From Prevotella sp. UBA2456 (GTDB lineage: Bacteria > Bacteroidota > Bacteroidia > Bacteroidales > Bacteroidaceae), in NCBI GenBank assembly GCA_002342415.1, contig DDPY01000031.1:16933-80932 (forward strand): a stretch of DNA of 64,000 nt, written 5' to 3'. The stretch's first letter is position 1. Each line of letters opens with the position of its first letter. The notes beneath the pieces are model-generated. The model was not told the origin of the DNA. It did not search any database and saw nothing but the letters and a program-made list of their open reading frames with translations. A program made the position numbers and the translations under genes. Positions 25,518 through 39,241 of this stretch are shown here, piece after piece.

Positions 25518-28271
25518 ATGAAGAGAATTACAGTCATTGCTGTCTTCGCCTTGTTAGCCATCACGGCTATGGCGCAACGAATTAGTATCCAGACAGGAAA
25601 GAAAGCATCAGCACGTGAACAATATGCTGCAGAATACCTGCAGAAGAAGTTAACGGAGATGGGCTATACCGTCAGTCCCAAGAAAGCAGACTGCAAGATT
25701 ATGCTTTCGAACGCAAACAGCGGAACAGCAGAAGGTTATACGATAGCCAAGAATAAGAAGGGTATCACGGTAACGGGCAACGACGGGACGGGTGTCATCT
25801 ACGGTTGCGTGGAGCTGGCTGACCGCATCAGACAGGCGGGCAGCATGGACAAGTTTGTTGCTACGATACGGCAGCACACCGTCAAGGAGGCTCCGCAGAT
25901 GGTGATGCGCGGCACCTGCATCGGACTGCAGAAGACCGTCTACCTGCCTGGTCATGGGGTCTATGAATATCCCTATACCCCTGAGAACTTCCCCTGGTTC
26001 TACGACAAGGAGGAGTGGGTGAAATACCTCGATATGATGGTGGAGAACAAGTACAACTCACTGTATCTCTGGAACGGCCATCCCTTCGCCTCACTGGTGA
26101 AGCTGAAGGACTATCCCTTCGCCTTAGAGGTGGACGAGGCTACTTTCCAGAAGAATGTCGACATGTTCTCATTTCTCACCAAGGAGGCTGACAAGCGAGG
26201 CATTTGGGTCATCCAGATGTTCTATAACATTATTCTCAGCAAGCCCTTTGCCGACCACTACGGACTGAAGACCCAGGACCGCCACCGTCCCATCACCCCG
26301 CTCATCAGCGACTATACCCGCAAGTCGATAGCCGCCTTCATCAAGAACTATCCTCATGTCGGTCTGTTGGTCTGCTTAGGTGAGGCTATGGCCACCATCG
26401 AGGATGATGTGAAGTGGATGAAGGAGACCATCATCCCTGGCATCAAGGACGGACTGAAGGCAGTTGACAGTTCACAGTTGACAGTTGACAGTTCCAACCC
26501 TTCTCAACTCTCAACTCTCATTGCGAAGCCACACTCGCAAAGCGAGAACTCTCAACATCTTCCCCCCATCGTACTCCGCTCGCACGACACCGACGGGCCG
26601 TTAGTACTGAAGGAGAGCCTGCCGCTCTATCCCAACATCTACACCATGTCGAAGTATACGGGCGAGAGCCTGACCACCTATACCCCAGGCGGTCCCTGGG
26701 GTGAGACCCACCGCCAGTTGGCGGCCGCTGCTCCTGTACACATAGATAATGTGCACATCCTGGCCAATCTGGAACCTTGGCGATGGTCGAGTCCTGCCTT
26801 TATCCAGAAGACTGTCCAGGCCATGCACCGTGTACACCACTCGAAGGGACTGCACCTCTATCCGCAGGCCTCCTACTGGGACTGGCCCTACACCGCAGAC
26901 AAACTGCCCGATGGCAGCAGGCTGAAGCAGCTCGACCGCGACTGGATGTGGTATAAGGCCTGGGGCCGCTATGCGTGGACCGACCAGCGAGGCGAGGACA
27001 AGACCTACTGGAAACAACAGCTGGCCGAATACTATGGCATCGACACCACCGCAGCCGGACATGTGCTCAATGCCTATGACGAGGCGGGTGAGATAGCCCC
27101 CAAGCTGCTGCGCCGCTTCGGCATCACCGAGGGCAACCGCCAGACACTGCTCTTAGGCATGACGATGGGCGAGCTGGTCAACCCCTATAAGTACACCATC
27201 TATCCGGGCTTCTACGAGAGCTGCGGCCCTCAGGGTGAGAAGCTGATAGAATATATAGAAAAGGAATACAAGGGTGAGAAGCATGTGGGAGAACTGCCAT
27301 TAGACATCGTAGACGAGTGTGTCAACCACGGTGACCGGGCACTCGTAGAGATGGGGGCTGCCGCTGCCAAGCCCACCCGTCATGCCGACGAGTATCAGCG
27401 CGTATGGAACGACTTCCTCTGCTATGCCTCTTTTGCCAAAGCCTTCCAGCTGAAGGTGCGCGCGGCTGCCGAGGTGCTACGCTACAAGTGGACACAGGAC
27501 ATCAGCCACCTGGAGTCGGCAGTAGTCTGGCTCGAACAGAGCCTGAGCATCTGGTATGACCTCAGCCGCATGACCGATGACTGGTATCTCTATGCCAACT
27601 CCATGCAGACCGCCCAGCGGCGCATCCCCGTGGGCGGCGACGGTGGCAAGATGAAGACCTGGCGCGAGCTGGCAACCGTCTATCAGGAAGAACTCGATGC
27701 CTTCAAGGAGAACATCGAGAAACTGAAGCACCCCGTGGCAGCCAGCAGCATCAGCATACAGCCTGCCCAGTCTGCCCAGGTCACCATCCATACTCCTCAT
27801 CCCGCCCGCCTCATCCCGCTCAAGAAGGGAGCCATCCTCTTCGAGAACCGTCCCGACACCCCCGTTGACTCCATAGCCCCCGAACTGGCAGCCATGCAGG
27901 CTCTGGTGCTCAACCGCGACACCACCCGTCTGGTGGGTACCACTATCACGTACGAGAGCTCGCAACCCGTGAAACTCCTCGTAGGTCTGTTCAAGGATGA
28001 TGACAAGAAGTTTGCCAAGGCCCCGAAGCTGGAGATTGATGCGACGGGTAATGAATACGGACAGGCAGAGCCGTTGCTCACCAATGCCATCAGCATCGTG
28101 CAGATGCCGAAGGTGAATATCCACCAGTATTCACTGCCCGCAGGTCGGCAGACCATCCGCCTGCCCAAGGGCATCCTTATGGTGGCAGGCTTCACCACTT
28201 CCGACATCAAGGCCCGCGACTGCGGACTCAACGGTCCCTCAGGCGAGGTAGACTGGCTGTTCCAGAAATAA
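25518..28271 (+). CDS. Large exported glycoside-hydrolase-like protein
   Basis: The 917-residue protein has a signal peptide (residues 1-19, ending AMAQ). Residues about 20-120 resemble the zincin-like N-terminal domain found before GH20 and GH67-type barrels (AAEYLQKKLTEMGYTV, GVIYGCVELADRI). A TIM-barrel-like core follows with VMRGTCIGLQKTVY, YNSLYLWNGHPFASL and LLVCLGEAM; the last 200 residues are beta-rich. Context says it acts on pectic glycans, but I cannot assign a CAZy family. Codons for about residues 314-346 are a repeat/hairpin insertion (26460-26556). Confidence 0.7.
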   Translation: MKRITVIAVFALLAITAMAQRISIQTGKKASAREQYAAEYLQKKLTEMGYTVSPKKADCKIMLSNANSGTAEGYTIAKNKKGITVTGNDGTGVIYGCVELADRIRQAGSMDKFVATIRQHTVKEAPQMVMRGTCIGLQKTVYLPGHGVYEYPYTPENFPWFYDKEEWVKYLDMMVENKYNSLYLWNGHPFASLVKLKDYPFALEVDEATFQKNVDMFSFLTKEADKRGIWVIQMFYNIILSKPFADHYGLKTQDRHRPITPLISDYTRKSIAAFIKNYPHVGLLVCLGEAMATIEDDVKWMKETIIPGIKDGLKAVDSSQLTVDSSNPSQLSTLIAKPHSQSENSQHLPPIVLRSHDTDGPLVLKESLPLYPNIYTMSKYTGESLTTYTPGGPWGETHRQLAAAAPVHIDNVHILANLEPWRWSSPAFIQKTVQAMHRVHHSKGLHLYPQASYWDWPYTADKLPDGSRLKQLDRDWMWYKAWGRYAWTDQRGEDKTYWKQQLAEYYGIDTTAAGHVLNAYDEAGEIAPKLLRRFGITEGNRQTLLLGMTMGELVNPYKYTIYPGFYESCGPQGEKLIEYIEKEYKGEKHVGELPLDIVDECVNHGDRALVEMGAAAAKPTRHADEYQRVWNDFLCYASFAKAFQLKVRAAAEVLRYKWTQDISHLESAVVWLEQSLSIWYDLSRMTDDWYLYANSMQTAQRRIPVGGDGGKMKTWRELATVYQEELDAFKENIEKLKHPVAASSISIQPAQSAQVTIHTPHPARLIPLKKGAILFENRPDTPVDSIAPELAAMQALVLNRDTTRLVGTTITYESSQPVKLLVGLFKDDDKKFAKAPKLEIDATGNEYGQAEPLLTNAISIVQMPKVNIHQYSLPAGRQTIRLPKGILMVAGFTTSDIKARDCGLNGPSGEVDWLFQK
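26460..26556 (+). repeat. In-frame palindromic/heptad micro-element (copy A)
   Basis: A run of CAGTTGACAGTT units is followed by CAACTCT units, then the leader TTGCGAAGCCACACTC and the hairpin CTCGC-AAA-GCGAG (26534-26546). 26519-26556 matches 30299-30336 except in the stem, where one base pair is changed on both sides. Confidence 0.85.
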
Positions 28272-28313
28272 AAACGAGGTAGCCCAACCTATATTAAAAG
28301 TATATCAACAACA

Positions 28314-32261
<3,948 letters not shown>

Positions 32262-32275
32262 TAATTTCTTTATAC

Positions 32276-33496
32276 ATGACATTTAGCAATCTTATCGATA
32301 AATGGAGTGAAACGAGTCTCGTACTCCGCATACTCGCCGGTCTCATTATTGGAGCCTTTCTTGGACTTACCGCTCCCCAGTGGACAGGTATAAGCATTCT
32401 GGGAACTATCTTCGTCAGTGCTTTGAAAGCAATCGCCCCAGTTCTGGTAGCCGTATTGGTGGCTGTCAGCATTGCCAAGGCCGGCGGCGGCTTGGGTCCC
32501 CGTTTTCGCGTGGTCATCTCACAATACATGCTCAGCACTTTTATTGCAGGCATGTGTGCCGTGGTAGGCAGTTTCCTGTTTCCCGTCACGCTCCAGTTGA
32601 GCGATGTTGCCGACCATGCTGCCCCAGGTGCCCTCACCGATGTATTCACCAATCTTCTCACCAATATGGTGACCAATCCAATCATGTCAATGTCCCAGGC
32701 CAACTATATCGGCATCCTGTTCTGGGCTATTCTGTTTGGTCTCGCCTTAAAGCAGAAAGCCAGCCAGCAGACCATCAACGTGATACAGGATTTCTCAGAG
32801 GTCATCATGCTGACTGTGAAATGGGTCATACAGTTTGCACCGTTCGGTATTCTGGGACTGGTATTCAAATCGGTATCAGTGAGCGGATTGGAGGTGTTCA
32901 CTACCTACGGACAACTGTTGCTGCTCCTCGTGGGCTGCATGATGGCCAATACGCTGATATTCAATCCGCTCATCTCGTATATCATGCTTTGTCGCAATCC
33001 CTACCCGCTATTGTTCACCTGCCTGAAGGAAAGCGGTCTGCAGGCTTTCTTCACCCGTTCTTCGGCGGCCAATATACCCATCAACATGAACCTGTGCAAG
33101 AAGCTGGGACTCGACATAGACTTCTATTCGGTGAGTATTCCCCTCGGTGCCACCATCAACATGAATGCTGCAGCCGTCACCATCACCGTGATGACATTAG
33201 CTGTAGCCCACACAATAGGAGTGGAGGTGACGTTTGCCTCAGCCGTCCTGCTGTGTGTCATAGCCACCTTGGGAGCTTGTGGAACATCGGGGGTGGCTGG
33301 CGGTTCACTGCTATTGGTACCCATGGCCTGCTCGTTCTTCAACATCAGCAACGACATAGCCATGCAAGCCGTAGCCGTAGGATTCATCATCGGTGTGATA
33401 CAAGACAGCGTTGAGACGGCACTCAACTCCAGTGGCGACGTGTTCTTCACAGCCACAGCTGAATACTACGACAGGATGAAGAAGGGCGAAGCATAA
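32276..33496 (+). CDS. sstT: Serine/threonine:Na+ symporter
   Basis: The 406-residue inner-membrane protein belongs to the DAACS family and matches SstT in length and pattern. The re-entrant hairpin motif SSAANIPINMN, the substrate/Na+ segment GATINMNAAAVTITVM and the C-terminal GVAGGSLLLVPM are clear. It starts 14 bases after the GH2 fusion and may ride on its transcript, but has no functional tie to pectin use. A multi-palindrome region follows. Confidence 0.92.
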   Translation: MTFSNLIDKWSETSLVLRILAGLIIGAFLGLTAPQWTGISILGTIFVSALKAIAPVLVAVLVAVSIAKAGGGLGPRFRVVISQYMLSTFIAGMCAVVGSFLFPVTLQLSDVADHAAPGALTDVFTNLLTNMVTNPIMSMSQANYIGILFWAILFGLALKQKASQQTINVIQDFSEVIMLTVKWVIQFAPFGILGLVFKSVSVSGLEVFTTYGQLLLLLVGCMMANTLIFNPLISYIMLCRNPYPLLFTCLKESGLQAFFTRSSAANIPINMNLCKKLGLDIDFYSVSIPLGATINMNAAAVTITVMTLAVAHTIGVEVTFASAVLLCVIATLGACGTSGVAGGSLLLVPMACSFFNISNDIAMQAVAVGFIIGVIQDSVETALNSSGDVFFTATAEYYDRMKKGEA

Positions 33497-33623
33497 AAGA
33501 AGAATGACCGCCTGCGCTTCAAACTGAAAGCTGGCCAAACGGCATGAGGCATTCGCGAACGACTGGCGGCATGAGGCTTTACTTTGTTCTACCTCCGCCA
33601 GATTTTTGGTTACTGAAGATTTT

Positions 33624-33707
33624 ATGTTTCCAACTTGGAAACATATGTACCCAACTTGTAGATACATGTTTCTAACTTAGAAACATGTGTTTCCAACTTG
33701 GAAACAT
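33624..33707. repeat. Array of four 21-23 bp palindromes
   Basis: Units start at 33624, 33645, 33666 and 33687. The core is TGTTTCCAACTTGGAAACA; the third unit reads TGTTTCTAACTTAGAAACA, so both arms changed together. The second is degenerate. They lie between convergent genes and may terminate from both sides. The rest of the 33497-33744 gap shows no gene. Confidence 0.8.
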
Positions 33708-33744
33708 AATTTTGCTAACCTTGTACGAACTTCTAATTAGTGGG

Positions 33745-34767
33745 CTATGATCTTGTCTCCAGAAACTGGCGGATGGCCTCGATGAGGGCATCGTTCTCGT
33801 CGGGCTGCTGAGTGGAGACGCGGAAGAAAAAGTTGGAGAGCCCATAGAAATTGCTACAGTCGCGAATAAGCATGCCATGCTCGTGGATGAGGTAGGACTT
33901 AAGCTCGGAGGCGGTGACAGTCTGCAACTCGCAAAGCATGTAGTTGGTCTTGGTCTCGAAGACACGGATGCCGTCTATCTGGCGCATAGCAGTGCGCAGC
34001 CGTTCGGTCTCAGCGAGATAGGCATCAAGGTCGGGGATGGCGGGCTTGCCGCGCTTGAGGAGGAACTTTCCTGCCTCGATGGCCATGCTGTTGACCGACC
34101 AGGGATAGCGCAGGGTGCGCAGCAGCTGAATGGTGTTGGGATGGCCTGTGATGTAGCCCAGCCGCAGCCCGGGAATGGCATAGGTCTTGCTGAAGGAGTG
34201 GAGCAGCAGCAGGTTGGGCACTCCGTTCATCTCGCGTGGCGAGAGCAGGGGCTCGCGCGTATAAGCCTCGTAGGACTGGTCGACAACGAAGGTATAGCGC
34301 GGTGAGCGCCGCACAAGGTAGTCCACGAATCCCTTCATCAGCACATTGCCTGAAGGGTTGTTGGGGTTGCATATCCAATAGACTCGGTCGCGGGGCAGCT
34401 TGACGAGGTCGTCGGTATTCTCATAGGAAATGATGTGATGATGGATGCGGCAGGCATCGGCATACTCGCTGAAGGTAGGCTGCGGGATGATGGAGGCACT
34501 GCCGCGATAGAGCTGGGCAATGAGATAGATGGCCTCGGTGGCACCGTTGGTCACGAGCACGCTCTCGGGGGATATGCCCTCCTTGAAGGCAATGAGCTTC
34601 TCAAGACTGCGTGCCTCGGGCTCAGGATAGTTGGCCAACAGGTCGAAACGCTCGCTGAGCCACTCCTTCAGCGGCGAGAGGTCGGCATGCTGATAGACAT
34701 TGCTGCTGAAATTGATTTTCACCAGGTCATCATAGCGGTAGAGGTCGTCTCCATGTCCTACAATCAT
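33745..34767 (-). CDS. Threonine-phosphate decarboxylase (CobD)-like aminotransferase
   Basis: The 340-residue PLP enzyme of the fold-type I histidinol-phosphate aminotransferase/CobD group has VTNGATEAIYL, the Asn in WICNPNNPSGN, and the PLP Lys in LHSFSKTYAIPGLRLGY. CobD makes aminopropanol phosphate for the corrin side chain. The ATGA overlap with the ABC ATPase gene (34764-34767), itself of the FecE/BtuD type, supports a cobamide role over histidine synthesis. The exact substrate is not provable from sequence. Confidence 0.78.
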   Translation of the reverse strand: MIVGHGDDLYRYDDLVKINFSSNVYQHADLSPLKEWLSERFDLLANYPEPEARSLEKLIAFKEGISPESVLVTNGATEAIYLIAQLYRGSASIIPQPTFSEYADACRIHHHIISYENTDDLVKLPRDRVYWICNPNNPSGNVLMKGFVDYLVRRSPRYTFVVDQSYEAYTREPLLSPREMNGVPNLLLLHSFSKTYAIPGLRLGYITGHPNTIQLLRTLRYPWSVNSMAIEAGKFLLKRGKPAIPDLDAYLAETERLRTAMRQIDGIRVFETKTNYMLCELQTVTASELKSYLIHEHGMLIRDCSNFYGLSNFFFRVSTQQPDENDALIEAIRQFLETRS

Positions 34768-35543
34768 CGTGTTACGTGTATGGTTAGTAAATGCTTGTCG
34801 AAACGTATGCCGTCGCGCTCGATGAAACGGCTTAATACCCCTTGTCCGGCGAGCTGTTCGGGGGTGCCCACACTGAGTTGCTCTGGCTCCATGAGCCAGA
34901 TGCAGTCGGCTATCTGTAGTGCCAGCTCAACATCGTGGGTAGAGAGGAAGACTGTCTTCTGCTCGCTGGCGGCCAGCCGGTGGAGCAGTTGCATCATCTC
35001 AACCTTGCTGGGAAAGTCGAGGAAGGCGGTAGGCTCGTCAAGATAGATGACGGGTGTCTGCTGGGCCAGTGCCTTGGCTATCATGACCTTCTGACGCTCA
35101 CCATCACTGAGGGTATAGACCATGCGCTGCTGCAGGCTCTGGATGCCCACCAGACGAATGGACTCGCCGACCACCTGCTTGTCGGCATCGGTGAGTGTTC
35201 CCCAGAAGCCCGTATAGGGTGAGCGGCCCATGCCTACAAGTTCTTCGACGGTCATATTCTGTACATCGGGTTTCTCGGTGAGCACGACACCAATGGTGCG
35301 GCTAAGCTCCTTGTCGGTATAGTCGGCTATCTCGCGCCCGTTGATTTGCACACTGCCACTGAGCTTGGGCTGGAAGGCCGACAGGGTGCGCAGCAGGGTG
35401 GACTTGCCGATGCCGTTCTGACCCAGCAGGCAAGTGAGCTCACCACTCCTGATGGAGGCATTGAGATGATTGGCCACCACTTTTTCGTTGCCTTTGGCGG
35501 TGTATCCGATGCTTAGGTTATGTAGTTGTACGGTTTCGTTCAT
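34764..35543 (-). CDS. ABC transporter ATP-binding protein (FecE/BtuD type)
   Basis: The 259-residue ATPase has Walker A GQNGIGKSTLL, signature LSDGERQKVMIAKAL, Walker B VIYLDEPTAFLD and the switch His in LSTHDVELAL. Its pattern is that of importers of iron-siderophores or cobalamin. No permease or binding-protein gene is adjacent, so it must work with partners elsewhere. The overlap with the CobD-like gene suggests corrinoid uptake or salvage. Confidence 0.85.
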   Translation of the reverse strand: MNETVQLHNLSIGYTAKGNEKVVANHLNASIRSGELTCLLGQNGIGKSTLLRTLSAFQPKLSGSVQINGREIADYTDKELSRTIGVVLTEKPDVQNMTVEELVGMGRSPYTGFWGTLTDADKQVVGESIRLVGIQSLQQRMVYTLSDGERQKVMIAKALAQQTPVIYLDEPTAFLDFPSKVEMMQLLHRLAASEQKTVFLSTHDVELALQIADCIWLMEPEQLSVGTPEQLAGQGVLSRFIERDGIRFDKHLLTIHVTR

Positions 35544-35570
35544 TATTGCGTCGTGGGTGTGTAGGAGTAT

Positions 35571-36419
35571 TCATTTCAGCAGCCGTGTGCCGAGTTCCCG
35601 GGTCTTGCAGATACCTACCAGCTGGCCTATGAGCCCGTCCATGATGGGCACGGGAACCACCTTATAGTCATCATAGTCGGGACAGAGCACCACGAGATTC
35701 ATGGCCCTGACCTGTATGCCATAGTGCTGCTGGAGCATATAGCGGTAGAGGTTCTGCTGGAGACAATAGTGGTGATAGGAGGTGTCGGGGATGGTGATGC
35801 CATTGATGGAGGTGCGCCCGCCGAAAGCCTGGGTGATGGCATTGCCCTGCGCATCGGCCACCTTGCGGCTGCGTTTCCAGTCGTAGATGGTGAAGGTGCC
35901 GTCATCATTCCGGCAAATCATGTCGATGGTGCCCGCAATGTTCAGGTCGGAATCGAAGACGGGCCACTCCTGACGGTAGGGTTGGATGCGGTAGTCACTG
36001 ATGAAATGGAGGAACTGGAGCTTCTCGCGCTCGATGCTGACAGGCTCGTCGTGCCCATTATAGGAGAAAGGACATACGGTGTCGAAGCGACCGTTCTGGA
36101 AGTAGTTCTCCGTCTGTTCGTGCATGAAGGTTCCCACCTCGCTGGCCATACGCCTTATACGCTCCCACTTAGCCAGCGACTCGGCAACGGGGATGCCGTA
36201 GCGGGCCTGCTGCTGCTCGGCAGCACGCTGGGCATTGAAGGGTTCGAAGAAGTAGGCAATGAGGCTGCTGACAGGCAACAGCTGCTGCACCCCCCGATAG
36301 AGATAGACATGGCCTTCGGGCAGAAAGTCGATGTCGTCATCCTGCGGATAGCATCCTGCATCCGTGAAGCGCCGCATCTTCTGCGTCATAGCCTCTGTCC
36401 TGCTGATTGCTGCTGCCAT
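35571..36419 (-). CDS. PD-(D/E)XK nuclease-superfamily protein
   Basis: The 282-residue cytoplasmic protein has the core IAGTIDMI, then FTIYDWKRSRK, which fits the D-x(n)-(D/E)XK active site of the restriction-endonuclease-like fold. A conserved N-terminal segment LPEGHVYLYRG and a C-terminal helix-rich part surround it. Such proteins are often annotated as exonuclease-like in Bacteroidota, but the substrate is unknown. It sits in a leftward run, 13 bases after the DUF3108 gene and 27 before the ABC gene. Confidence 0.72.
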   Translation of the reverse strand: MAAAISRTEAMTQKMRRFTDAGCYPQDDDIDFLPEGHVYLYRGVQQLLPVSSLIAYFFEPFNAQRAAEQQQARYGIPVAESLAKWERIRRMASEVGTFMHEQTENYFQNGRFDTVCPFSYNGHDEPVSIEREKLQFLHFISDYRIQPYRQEWPVFDSDLNIAGTIDMICRNDDGTFTIYDWKRSRKVADAQGNAITQAFGGRTSINGITIPDTSYHHYCLQQNLYRYMLQQHYGIQVRAMNLVVLCPDYDDYKVVPVPIMDGLIGQLVGICKTRELGTRLLK

Positions 36420-36432
36420 AGTCGGACACGTA

Positions 36433-37275
36433 TTATTTTACCTTTGACTCCATAGGATTGCGCAGTCCCTTAAAGCCCGAGAGATAGCACTTGGCAGAAC
36501 CGAAGCTGAGGAACAGGTCAAGGCGCACGGGCATGTGGTTCTTGTCATCGGTGATGTAGAAGCGGATAAGCTCGTGGTTCTTTCCGTTCTCGCGCTCGAT
36601 GAACGAGAAGGTGAGACAGCGGTACTTGTCGTTGTTGTTCTTCATCTTCAGGGTGGTCTTACCCGTGTACTTCAGCCAGGAATTGCTAAGGCTGCGGGCA
36701 TCGCTGATAGGCATGGGGATATTCTCGCCAACCTTCAAGGTCTCGACATTGAAGTTGCGGGCACGCAGGAAGATGCTCATCATGTCGTAGATGCAGTCCT
36801 TATACTCCGCATCCTTCCAGTGCACCTCGCCGTCGTGGTCGATGCGGTGCATACGGAGGTGGCAGTTCTGGTTGGGATAGGTGTACCACAGCTCGTCTAC
36901 ATAGTAGCGGTCACCTTCACGGGCTCCCTTGCGGAAGTAGAGGGGTGCCAGGTCGAGGTCGGTATAGCACAGCAGGGTGTCGCGCATCATGAACACATTG
37001 TCCAGCTGGCTGTTGCCGCGCGTAATGAGGCTGCTGCGGTAGCACTTCTGCCCCTGGTACTTCGACTGTACGGTGGACATGGAGGCGGTGCCTACCTTCA
37101 CCCATACGAACTTCCAGTTGAAATAGAGGTCGTAGCTGAGGAACTCGCCCGACTTGAAGGCAGTATTCTCAATGCCACACTGGGCTGATGCTCCTAAGGG
37201 CATAAGGGCCAAGAGGCAGAGGGGTAACACACGCATTACCATCTTGCGGAACCATGAATGATTTGTATTTCTCAT
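36433..37275 (-). CDS. DUF3108 exported protein
   Basis: The 280-residue protein has a signal peptide (MRVLPLCLLALMPLGASAQ) and a single beta-rich domain of the DUF3108 family: SGEFLSYDLYFNWKFVWVK near the start and CYLSGFKGLRNP at the end. The molecular role of this family is not established; it is expected in the periplasm. It starts 22 bases after the Ig-like lipoprotein gene. Confidence 0.82.
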   Translation of the reverse strand: MRNTNHSWFRKMVMRVLPLCLLALMPLGASAQCGIENTAFKSGEFLSYDLYFNWKFVWVKVGTASMSTVQSKYQGQKCYRSSLITRGNSQLDNVFMMRDTLLCYTDLDLAPLYFRKGAREGDRYYVDELWYTYPNQNCHLRMHRIDHDGEVHWKDAEYKDCIYDMMSIFLRARNFNVETLKVGENIPMPISDARSLSNSWLKYTGKTTLKMKNNNDKYRCLTFSFIERENGKNHELIRFYITDDKNHMPVRLDLFLSFGSAKCYLSGFKGLRNPMESKVK

Positions 37276-37297
37276 ATTGAATATTTGTTTTCTATAG

Positions 37298-39241
37298 TTA
37301 CTTTACCATTTGTTTCTTTACATATTCGATGCCCAGCTGGCGCGCCCGCTCGGCATTGCGGTTCTGGAGCTTCTTCTTCTCCTTGTCGGGCTTCTGCTTG
37401 ACCAGCTCACCGGGCTTCTGCTGGTTGCGGGGCTTCTCGGTGAGATTCCAGCTAAGCGTCACATCAAACTTCTCCTTACACTCTATCTCGCGAGGATAAT
37501 AGTAGACATCCTCGGGCTGAAGGTCGGCCTCATAGTTGCCCGTATCCCAGACACCATTGCCGTTACGGTCGACATAGGCGCGAACATAGTAGGTGCCGGG
37601 GGTGACATAGAAGAACTCGGCCGTACGGCTGCGGCCTGCCTTTGTCTGCATGAGCACCTTGTCACTCTTGTCAACCAGCATGACTACAATGTTGGTATCG
37701 GCCACTCCGCTGAGCTGGAACTCGAGGGTGGCAAAGTCGTCGAGCGACTTGACCTTGATGCCCTGCTTATAGGAAGCCGAGGAGAGGCCATAGATGTCGG
37801 TAAAGGCCAGTGTGTCTATCTCTAAGCTATACTCGCGTTCAGGATACCAGTCGGCCATGAGCTGGTATTGCCGCAGCTTACCCTTGACGGGCTCGAAGGT
37901 GAACGGTGCCCTATACCATAGTGTATCAATCTTGGAATAGAGATGGATAGCTGCCGTATCGAGATGCTGCAAGGGGGCAGGCATCTCGATGGTGACAATG
38001 CTGTTGGGGGCCATCGCACTGGGTATCTTATAGGTCGGCTCAAGGGGCTTGACAGGATAGATGCTGTCGTAAGGCTCCTCGCGCTTTTTCTTCTTCTCCT
38101 GCTCCTTCTGCCACTCCTCGAAGGCTTTCTGCTTCTCCTTCAGCCGCTTGGCATAGGGTGTCTTGGCTACCATCTCAAGGGTATCGGTCTGGCTCACCAG
38201 CCGTCCGGTGCTGTCGGTCATAAGATACTCCATAGAGAGCGAGAGCGTGTCGGTATTGACCAGAGTGGTATCGCGGAGCCAATAGATGAGGGTGTCCTTC
38301 TTCTCGGAAGGCTCCAGCACGAAGGCTGAGTCGGCATTGAAGTTCAGGCCGCGCAGCACGGGCAGCGTGTCGTTGCCATAGCTGAAGTAGACACCTATCC
38401 TGTCGGGCTCCTGGCGCTCGGTCTTCAGCAGATAGCGCTCAGTCTGCACCTCGTTGAAGGCCATCAGCACCACATCATCGGGATAGAAATGGGTGAACGG
38501 CACCCTTACGATGTTATCAATGCGCAAGGAGTCGCGCCAGATGGTGTCCTGACGGATGTCCGGTCCTGCCGTAGGCTTGAAGGTCTGATGCGTGAAAGCA
38601 ATCATCTCGCTCTTCTGGCTGAAGCGATAGTCGCCGTCCATATCCTGCAGGGCATAGACTCGGTACTCGCCAGGGGCCACACCCTTGATGACGAAATGTC
38701 CCGACCCGTCAGTGCGCCCGATACGTATCATGGGCTCCTTCTGGAAAGCAGAGTCGGCCAGATTGCTGTACAGTCCGACGGAGATACCCTTGATGGGCTC
38801 CAGGTTCTGGGCATCGATGACATTGCCTGCCACCTCGAAGGTGTCGATCTTCTCGCCTGTGGAGAAGACGAAGGCATAGTTGCCCATCGGGTTGCCCTCA
38901 TTGTTGTCGGAGATGGCATTGCTGAAGTCGATGGTATAGGTGCTGTTGGGCTTCAGCGTGTCTTGCAGCTCCACGACAATCTTCTTGTTGACAACCTTGA
39001 TTTCGGGCACCTCCAGCTGGGGGGGAGACACCATGACATTCTCCGAAGGATTGTCGAGCTTGATGTATTCGTCGAAGTAGATGGTAATCTTCTTGGTGGT
39101 GACATTGGTATCCCGCTCTGCCGGTACGGAGCCGATGACACGGGGCGGGTCGTCATCGAACCAGCCGCCATCGGGTGTTCCCATTCGCGCACACGACATA
39201 AAGGCGCAGAGAGCTATCAGGATATAGAGCAGTTTTCTCAT
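37298..39241 (-). CDS. Ig-like (Big_5) domain lipoprotein
   Basis: The 647-residue protein begins MRKLLYILIALCAFMSCARMG, a lipoprotein signal with the acylated Cys at residue 17. Residues about 30-130 form a bacterial Ig-like domain of the Big_5 type (PPRVIGSVPAERDTNV). A carboxypeptidase-regulatory-like beta sandwich follows (GNVIDAQNLEPIKGISVGL), then a long beta-rich region, and a Lys/Glu-rich tail. It is probably anchored in the outer membrane. Its start overlaps the stop of the GH3-family gene (ATGA), so the two are co-translated. Confidence 0.8.
   Translation of the reverse strand: MRKLLYILIALCAFMSCARMGTPDGGWFDDDPPRVIGSVPAERDTNVTTKKITIYFDEYIKLDNPSENVMVSPPQLEVPEIKVVNKKIVVELQDTLKPNSTYTIDFSNAISDNNEGNPMGNYAFVFSTGEKIDTFEVAGNVIDAQNLEPIKGISVGLYSNLADSAFQKEPMIRIGRTDGSGHFVIKGVAPGEYRVYALQDMDGDYRFSQKSEMIAFTHQTFKPTAGPDIRQDTIWRDSLRIDNIVRVPFTHFYPDDVVLMAFNEVQTERYLLKTERQEPDRIGVYFSYGNDTLPVLRGLNFNADSAFVLEPSEKKDTLIYWLRDTTLVNTDTLSLSMEYLMTDSTGRLVSQTDTLEMVAKTPYAKRLKEKQKAFEEWQKEQEKKKKREEPYDSIYPVKPLEPTYKIPSAMAPNSIVTIEMPAPLQHLDTAAIHLYSKIDTLWYRAPFTFEPVKGKLRQYQLMADWYPEREYSLEIDTLAFTDIYGLSSASYKQGIKVKSLDDFATLEFQLSGVADTNIVVMLVDKSDKVLMQTKAGRSRTAEFFYVTPGTYYVRAYVDRNGNGVWDTGNYEADLQPEDVYYYPREIECKEKFDVTLSWNLTEKPRNQQKPGELVKQKPDKEKKKLQNRNAERARQLGIEYVKKQMVK

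Noticed and set aside
34764..35543. Complete ABC importer
   Set aside because: Only the ATPase gene is present; no permease or binding protein is adjacent.
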